Shown here piece after piece: positions 6,809 through 10,824 of a stretch of 10,824 bases of DNA (position 1 is its first letter; every line of letters begins with the position of its first letter). The stretch spans positions 1 through 10,824 of the forward strand of contig JACPAP010000017.1 of NCBI GenBank assembly GCA_016180765.1, read 5' to 3'. The notes below the pieces were generated by a model. That model saw nothing but the letters and a program-made list of their open reading frames with translations. It was not told where the DNA came from and ran no database searches. This DNA is from Gemmatimonadota bacterium (GTDB taxonomy: Bacteria > Gemmatimonadota > Gemmatimonadetes > Gemmatimonadales > GWC2-71-9). A program made the translations under genes and the position numbers.

Positions 6809-6837
6809 TTGACACGCCTGCCTACTGGCGGTATTCA
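6809..6837 (+). promoter_or_regulatory. Promoter of the TonB-dependent receptor gene
   Basis: A perfect TTGACA (6809-6814) is followed after exactly 17 bases by TATTCA (6832-6837, only 3 of 6 to TATAAT). The start point would be near 6844, giving a leader of about 44 bases. The rest of the 6624-6887 gap shows nothing else I can support. Confidence 0.5.
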
Positions 6838-6876
6838 CTGCTGCTGTGAGGCCTGATGCTGCCCCGTGCGCAACCC

Positions 6877-6883
6877 GAGGAGG
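6877..6883 (+). promoter_or_regulatory. Strong RBS that decides the receptor start
   Basis: GAGGAGG sits four bases before the ATG at 6888. The frame is open back to 6846, but the signal peptide begins only at 6888, which confirms this start. Confidence 0.8.
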
Positions 6884-6887
6884 CGCA

Positions 6888-9695
6888 ATGAAGCTCGAGT
6901 GCCGTGTCGGCGTCCTTGTCGCGCTGGTAGTCTCCGCCGCGTCGCCGCTTTGGGCCCAGAGGGCGACAATCTCAGGTTCGGTGAGCGATAGTGCGGGCGG
7001 TGCGCTCGCCGGCGCCGCGATTTCCGTTCAGGGCACCGCCTTGCGCGCGACCAGCGATGCGGACGGGCGTTACCGGTTGGCCGGGGTGCCCGCGGGCGCA
7101 CACACCGTGCGCGTTACCCTGCTCGGCTATCGACCGGTGAGCCGAGAGGTCACTCTCGCCGCCGGCCAGGCCCTGCAGATCGACTGGGTGTTGGCGCGGG
7201 CTCCCTTCCTGCTCCCGCCCGTCGATGTGGTCGTGGGATCTCGCGCGCCGCACACGGCGGCCGACGAGCTCGCCGTACCCGTCGACATCTACACTGCTGA
7301 GCAACTCGTGCTACAGGGCGCGAGCGAGACCAGCCAGATCCTCCAGACGCTGTCACCTTCGATCAACTTCCCCCGCCAGAGCGTTACGGACGCCACCGAC
7401 ATCGTTCGGCCGTTTACCCTGCGCGGCCTGAGTCCCGACCACACTCTTGTGCTCGTCAACGGCTGGCGGCGCCATCAGACCGCGGTGGTGAATACGTTTG
7501 CCTACGGCACCGGTGCCGGCTCTTCGGGCGTGGACCTGAACGCGATCCCGGCCAGTGCGGTGGATCGGATCGAGGTGCTGCGCGACGGCGCATCGGCGCA
7601 GTACGGCTCCGACGCCATCGCGGGGGTCGTCAACGCGGTCCTGAGGGAAGGCCCGTTCACGCCGTTTCTCAACGCGTCCGCCGGGCGCTACACCCCCGAC
7701 GACTATCCGGACGACGGGACGACCGTCAGCGTGAACGGCGGGTGGGGAATTGGGCTGGGTCGCGGCTCGCTCAGCGTGTTCGGCGAGTTCCTCAATCGCG
7801 GGCCGACTAACCGGGCGTGGGCCGACCCGTTCGAAGACGGCGGTACCGGCGTGCCCGACTCGGTCAATGAAAGGGGGCAGGTGGTCCTCAAGCGGAACGC
7901 GGTGCCGCAACCGAACCACCATTGGGGGGACGGCCTCGAGAAGGACCTGCTGACCCTGGCCAACTTCCGAATGCCGCTCACGGCCGCCCGCAGCAGCGAG
8001 ATCTACGCGTTCGGGGGATACAGCTTCCGCGAGGGCACGGGGAACGGCTATCGGCGTTATCCCGGTAGCGCGCGGAACTGGCCGGAGATCTACCCGCTGG
8101 GCTTTCTCCCGGAGTTCAACCCGCACGTCTCCGACTACTCGGCCGCGGCGGGATTCCGGGCCTCCGTCGGGGGGTGGTCGGTAGACCTGGGTGGTCAGTT
8201 TGGGCACAACGACTTCGAGTACCGGCTGCGCAATACGTTGAATGCCTCGCTCGGCCCCTGTCTCGATCCGGCGGCGCCGTGCGCCCCGGGGGACGACGGC
8301 GTGCTGGGTACCGCCGACGATCCAAAGGTTGCAAACCAGACGTCGTTCTTCGCGGGGGAGGTGCTGCGGGAGGAGCTCGGCGCCGGGGTGACGCTGGCGA
8401 GGGAGGTCGAGCTTGGTCTCCCGGAGCCCCTTCACCTCGCGCTTGGGGCCGGCTTTCGTCGCGAGCGCTTTGAGATCACCCGCGGCGAATTGGCGTCCTA
8501 CATCGATGGAGGCCACCTCGCGCAGGACTCGAGTGACGCCCCCGCGGGCTCGCAGGTCTTCCCCGGCTTCGCCCCGTCCGACGAGACCAACGAGCCTCGC
8601 ACGAACTTCGGCCTCTATGCGGACCTCGAAGCCAACCTTTCAGCCAACTTCCTGGCTGCCGTGGCGGGTCGCTTCGAGACCTACAGCGATTTCGGCGAGC
8701 GGGTTACCGGGAAAGTCGCGCTGCGCTACCAGCCCTCAGCCCGGGTGACGATCCGGGCGGCCGGCAGCACAGGATTCCGCGCGCCGGGCCTGGGACAGGC
8801 GCACTTCAGCAAGGTCGTGACCAACGTGATCGCGGGCGTGTTTGAGGAAATCGGCGTCTTCCCGGTGGATCACCCCGCTGCGAGGGCGCTGGGGGCCCAG
8901 CCGCTCCGGGACGAGACCTCGGTGAACTTCAGCGGGGGGGTTGCCGTGAGCCCCGCGGACAACTTCACGCTCACGGCAGACTATTTCTACATCAAGATCA
9001 ACGATCGTATTCTCCTGGGGGCGACGTTTGACGACGATACCTCGAGGGCCATCCTTGCCCGCACCGGGTTTCCCGACATCGGCGGCGTGCAGTACTTCAC
9101 CAACGGCCTGGACACCCGGACGCAGGGCGTCGACGTCGCGGCCAACCTCCGGCAGCTTACCGGTCCGGGCTTGGTCGAGCTCCAGGGCGTACTCAACTAC
9201 ACCAAGAACGAGATTACCAGGGTCGATCCGCTGCCGGCTGTGCTCCAGAGATCCGCGGAGCCCGGGCTGATCGATTCGGTCACCTGGATCGGCATCACGG
9301 AAGAACGCCCAGACTGGCGGGCGACGGTGACCGGGCAGTACTCCGTAGGCCAGTTCCGCGGACTGGTGCGCGGGGCGTACTTCGGAAAATTCTCTTCGGC
9401 TCAGCCGGGATTCTGCGATCAGTGCCGGGAGCGGTACGGCGCCAAGGCGATCTTCGACGCGGAAGTGGGGTACCGGTTCGGCCAGGTGGAGCTCGGGGTC
9501 GGCGTCCGTAATCTGTTTGACACCTACCCGGACCAGCCGAGTTCGCAGACGCCCACGGATCCGGCCGACCCGGGTTCGGATCCAGCCATGCTGTTCAACA
9601 ACAACTACGGGACGTTCCCCTGGGCCGCGGCCTCGCCGTTCGGATACAACGGCCGGTATCTATACACGCGAGCGTCAATCCGGCTGAGTCGCTAG
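6888..9695 (+). CDS. TonB-dependent outer-membrane receptor with N-terminal carboxypeptidase-regulatory-like domain
   Basis: The 935-residue product has a Sec signal peptide (MKLECRVGVLVALVVSAASP..., cleaved near LWAQ, residue 24). Next is a CarboxypepD_reg-like beta-sandwich (about 26-103), with GAAISVQGT and DADGRYRLAGVPAG. A Ton-box-like PVDVVVGS (111-118) precedes the plug (about 120-255), which has LRGLSPDHTLVLVNGWRR, VDLNAIPASAVDRIEVLRDG and AQYGSDAIAGVVNAVL. The rest is a 22-strand barrel ending YLYTRASIRLSR. It imports a ligand across the outer membrane using TonB energy. The plug resembles iron-complex-type receptors, but no SusD partner, siderophore gene or Fur site is present, so the ligand is unknown. 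Predicted loops are unusual: one has Cys458, Cys465 and the Asp-rich DDGVLGTADD (469-478), and a late one has CDQC (Cys843, Cys846). The last residue is Arg, not the common aromatic. It is monocistronic and converges with the glycosylase gene. Confidence 0.93.
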   Translation: MKLECRVGVLVALVVSAASPLWAQRATISGSVSDSAGGALAGAAISVQGTALRATSDADGRYRLAGVPAGAHTVRVTLLGYRPVSREVTLAAGQALQIDWVLARAPFLLPPVDVVVGSRAPHTAADELAVPVDIYTAEQLVLQGASETSQILQTLSPSINFPRQSVTDATDIVRPFTLRGLSPDHTLVLVNGWRRHQTAVVNTFAYGTGAGSSGVDLNAIPASAVDRIEVLRDGASAQYGSDAIAGVVNAVLREGPFTPFLNASAGRYTPDDYPDDGTTVSVNGGWGIGLGRGSLSVFGEFLNRGPTNRAWADPFEDGGTGVPDSVNERGQVVLKRNAVPQPNHHWGDGLEKDLLTLANFRMPLTAARSSEIYAFGGYSFREGTGNGYRRYPGSARNWPEIYPLGFLPEFNPHVSDYSAAAGFRASVGGWSVDLGGQFGHNDFEYRLRNTLNASLGPCLDPAAPCAPGDDGVLGTADDPKVANQTSFFAGEVLREELGAGVTLAREVELGLPEPLHLALGAGFRRERFEITRGELASYIDGGHLAQDSSDAPAGSQVFPGFAPSDETNEPRTNFGLYADLEANLSANFLAAVAGRFETYSDFGERVTGKVALRYQPSARVTIRAAGSTGFRAPGLGQAHFSKVVTNVIAGVFEEIGVFPVDHPAARALGAQPLRDETSVNFSGGVAVSPADNFTLTADYFYIKINDRILLGATFDDDTSRAILARTGFPDIGGVQYFTNGLDTRTQGVDVAANLRQLTGPGLVELQGVLNYTKNEITRVDPLPAVLQRSAEPGLIDSVTWIGITEERPDWRATVTGQYSVGQFRGLVRGAYFGKFSSAQPGFCDQCRERYGAKAIFDAEVGYRFGQVELGVGVRNLFDTYPDQPSSQTPTDPADPGSDPAMLFNNNYGTFPWAAASPFGYNGRYLYTRASIRLSR

Positions 9696-9737
9696 GCGTG
9701 CGGACCGGGCGGAGGCGAAAGGGTCCGTTGCCTGATC

Positions 9738-9776
9738 CTGGGGGACTCCCTCAAACAGAGCCTTGAGGCAGCCCAG
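9738..9776. terminator. Candidate bidirectional hairpin between convergent genes
   Basis: CCTCAA (9749-9754) pairs with TTGAGG (9763-9768) around an 8-base loop, and outside an asymmetric internal loop CTGGG (9738-9742) pairs with CCCAG (9772-9776). It lies between the receptor stop (9695) and the glycosylase stop (9785), where a shared terminator is expected, but no T tract is present on either side. Confidence 0.35.
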
Positions 9777-9784
9777 TCGTCACG

Positions 9785-10723
9785 TCAGCGGTGCCGGCGC
9801 TTGGTCCCGGGCGAGGCCTGGGCGGGCGCGGCGAACCGCTCCTCCCATTCTTCCAGGGAGCGAGGCCAATCATCCCTCAGCAGTCTCGAGAAGGTGCGGT
9901 CGGCCAGCACCTTCCCGTGGGTCTGACACCGGGCGCAGTAGTTGGCCTCGTTCTCGGCGTACCGAATGCGCTGCACCGGCGCACCGCACGCTGGGCAGGG
10001 CTGCCCATAGCGCCCGTGCACGGCCATGCCGTCGCGGAAGGCGGTGACCTTCTCGGGAAAGCCACTTCCCGTGTCAGCGCGTAGCCGCTCCACCCAGGCG
10101 GTGAGCGTGTCGCGCGTGGCCCGATGCAGGCGCGCGATGTCTGGTTCACTCTGCTTGCCGGTGAGCGCGAGCGGCGAAAGCCGGGCCGCGTGCAGGATCT
10201 CATCGGAATACGCGTTGCCGATCCCGCCGAAGAGCCGCGGGTCGGTGAGCGCGCGCTTCAGGGTGTGCCGTTCTCGGGTGAGCGCCGCGCGGAAGGCGGC
10301 GAGGTCGGCCGTCAGCACCTCGAGGCCTCCGGGATCGAGCGCAGCCAGCGCGGGGCGGCCGCGCGCCAGATGCAACGACGCACGATGCTTGGTGCCGGCC
10401 TCCGTGAGCTGCAGCGTTCCGGTGGCAAAGTCGAAGGCGGCCAATCCGCGACCCTTCGGCAGCGCCGCGCCGGCTTCCGTCCAGTGAAGTCGCCCCGCGA
10501 TCATCAGGTGCAGCACGACAAACAGGTTGTCGTCGAGCTCGATTACGATGCGCTTGCCCAGGCGCGAGAGGGCCTCGACCGTCCGCCCCTCGACGGCAGA
10601 GAGGGGCGGGTCCACGGATCGAAGGAGAAATGGGCTGGGAATCCGGACGCGCTCCAACCGCGCGCCCAGGATGCGCGGTCGCAGCGCCTCGAGGTAGAGG
10701 ACGATGTCCGGCAGTTCTGGCAC
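9785..10723 (-). CDS. Fpg/Nei-family DNA glycosylase/AP lyase (formamidopyrimidine-DNA glycosylase type)
   Basis: The 312-residue enzyme should excise oxidised bases and cut the resulting abasic site in base-excision repair. The N-terminus MPELPDI supplies the catalytic Pro2 and Glu3. Lys57 in LGKRI and Asn170 in GGIGNAYSDEIL match family DNA-binding and active-site residues. The C-terminus holds a zinc finger, Cys243-x2-Cys246-x16-Cys263-x2-Cys266, in CPACG and YCARC. Departures from classical MutM are that the HLGMSG segment reads HLMIAG, no DPRRFG intercalation loop is visible (LTEAGTKHRASLHL instead), and the zinc-finger arginine (Arg258 of E. coli Fpg) aligns with Asn258. From memory these traits recur in a distinct MPELPDI subfamily, so substrate range may differ from 8-oxoguanine. 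The GTG start is fixed by the catalytic N-terminus. No clear Shine-Dalgarno is visible. A palindromic element begins 19 bases upstream. Confidence 0.92.
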   Translation of the reverse strand: MPELPDIVLYLEALRPRILGARLERVRIPSPFLLRSVDPPLSAVEGRTVEALSRLGKRIVIELDDNLFVVLHLMIAGRLHWTEAGAALPKGRGLAAFDFATGTLQLTEAGTKHRASLHLARGRPALAALDPGGLEVLTADLAAFRAALTRERHTLKRALTDPRLFGGIGNAYSDEILHAARLSPLALTGKQSEPDIARLHRATRDTLTAWVERLRADTGSGFPEKVTAFRDGMAVHGRYGQPCPACGAPVQRIRYAENEANYCARCQTHGKVLADRTFSRLLRDDWPRSLEEWEERFAAPAQASPGTKRRHR

Positions 10724-10742
10724 GATGCGCCCGGGCCTTTGG

Positions 10743-10821
10743 CTAGTGCCGTTCCAACTTGTTGCGCCTAGGGTTCGCGAGTAAGCAAGCTAATACGCGG
10801 AACAAGTTGGAACGGCACTAG
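10743..10821. mobile_element. MITE-like palindromic element with CTAG ends
   Basis: The arms at 10743-10763 and 10801-10821 are perfect 21-base inverted repeats (core GTGCCGTTCCAACTTGTT). Allowing two mismatches they extend to 28 bases (10743-10770 and 10794-10821). Each outer end is CTAG. If the CTAGs are a 4-base target duplication, the insert itself is 71 bases (10747-10817) with 17-base terminal repeats. It has no coding capacity. It could be a non-autonomous element moved by an IS5-like transposase (YTAR targets) or a REP-type extragenic palindrome; no transposase is in the window. Confidence 0.55.
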
Positions 10822-10824
10822 GTG

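Noticed and set aside
7353..8516. Long antisense open frame opposite the TonB receptor
   Set aside because: It is a shadow of third-position GC bias in a well-supported gene, with no domain or RBS.
10743..10821. An integron attC site
   Set aside because: The arms are a perfect palindrome with CTAG ends. The RYYYAAC/GTTRRRY core-site pair and the bulged bases of attC sites are absent, and there is no integrase.

Overview
The window is GC-rich, densely coded bacterial chromosome with an ordinary-looking gene set. Four features point to a soil-type Gemmatimonadota or a related phylum: M56 peptidases that end in a TonB-like domain, TonB receptors with an N-terminal carboxypeptidase-regulatory-like domain, Tat-exported TIM-barrel sugar isomerases, and long G+C-rich intergenic hairpins. 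This placement is an inference from gene style; there is no rRNA or other marker to prove it. I see no tRNA, rRNA, CRISPR array, prophage or complete insertion sequence.

Layout from left to right. (1) 1-285, +: the 3' end of a NuoB/HyfI-like Fe-S subunit of a complex I or group 4 [NiFe]-hydrogenase complex. (2) 386-1198 and 1195-2058, +: a class I SAM methyltransferase coupled by a GTGA overlap to a Tat-exported sugar phosphate isomerase/epimerase-like protein, which seems to lack an internal TIM-barrel segment. (3) 3733 down to 2076, -: a BlaI-type repressor and an M56 (BlaR1-like) membrane metallopeptidase with a C-terminal TonB-like domain, overlapping by ATGA. The promoter carries a perfect 10-5-10 palindrome over its -10 box, the expected autoregulatory operator. 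(4) 4051-5373, +: L-lysine 6-aminotransferase, divergent from blaI. (5) 5373-5504: an intergenic array of nonamer GCGGCAG-type repeats in inverted orientation. (6) 5520-6623, +: bacterial type IB DNA topoisomerase. (7) 6888-9695, +: a TonB-dependent outer-membrane receptor with a good upstream promoter and a strong RBS. (8) 10723 down to 9785, -: a Fpg/Nei-family DNA glycosylase. (9) 10743-10821: a compact element with 21-bp perfect inverted ends, each terminating in CTAG, just upstream of the glycosylase start.

The genes do not form one pathway. The tightest functional unit is the BlaI/M56 pair with its operator, which looks like a proteolysis-relieved repression switch whose sensor has been replaced by a TonB-like domain. 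The items most worth a second look are the CTAG-ended palindromic element, the nonamer hairpin array, the BlaI operator/promoter architecture and the apparent internal deletion in the isomerase.
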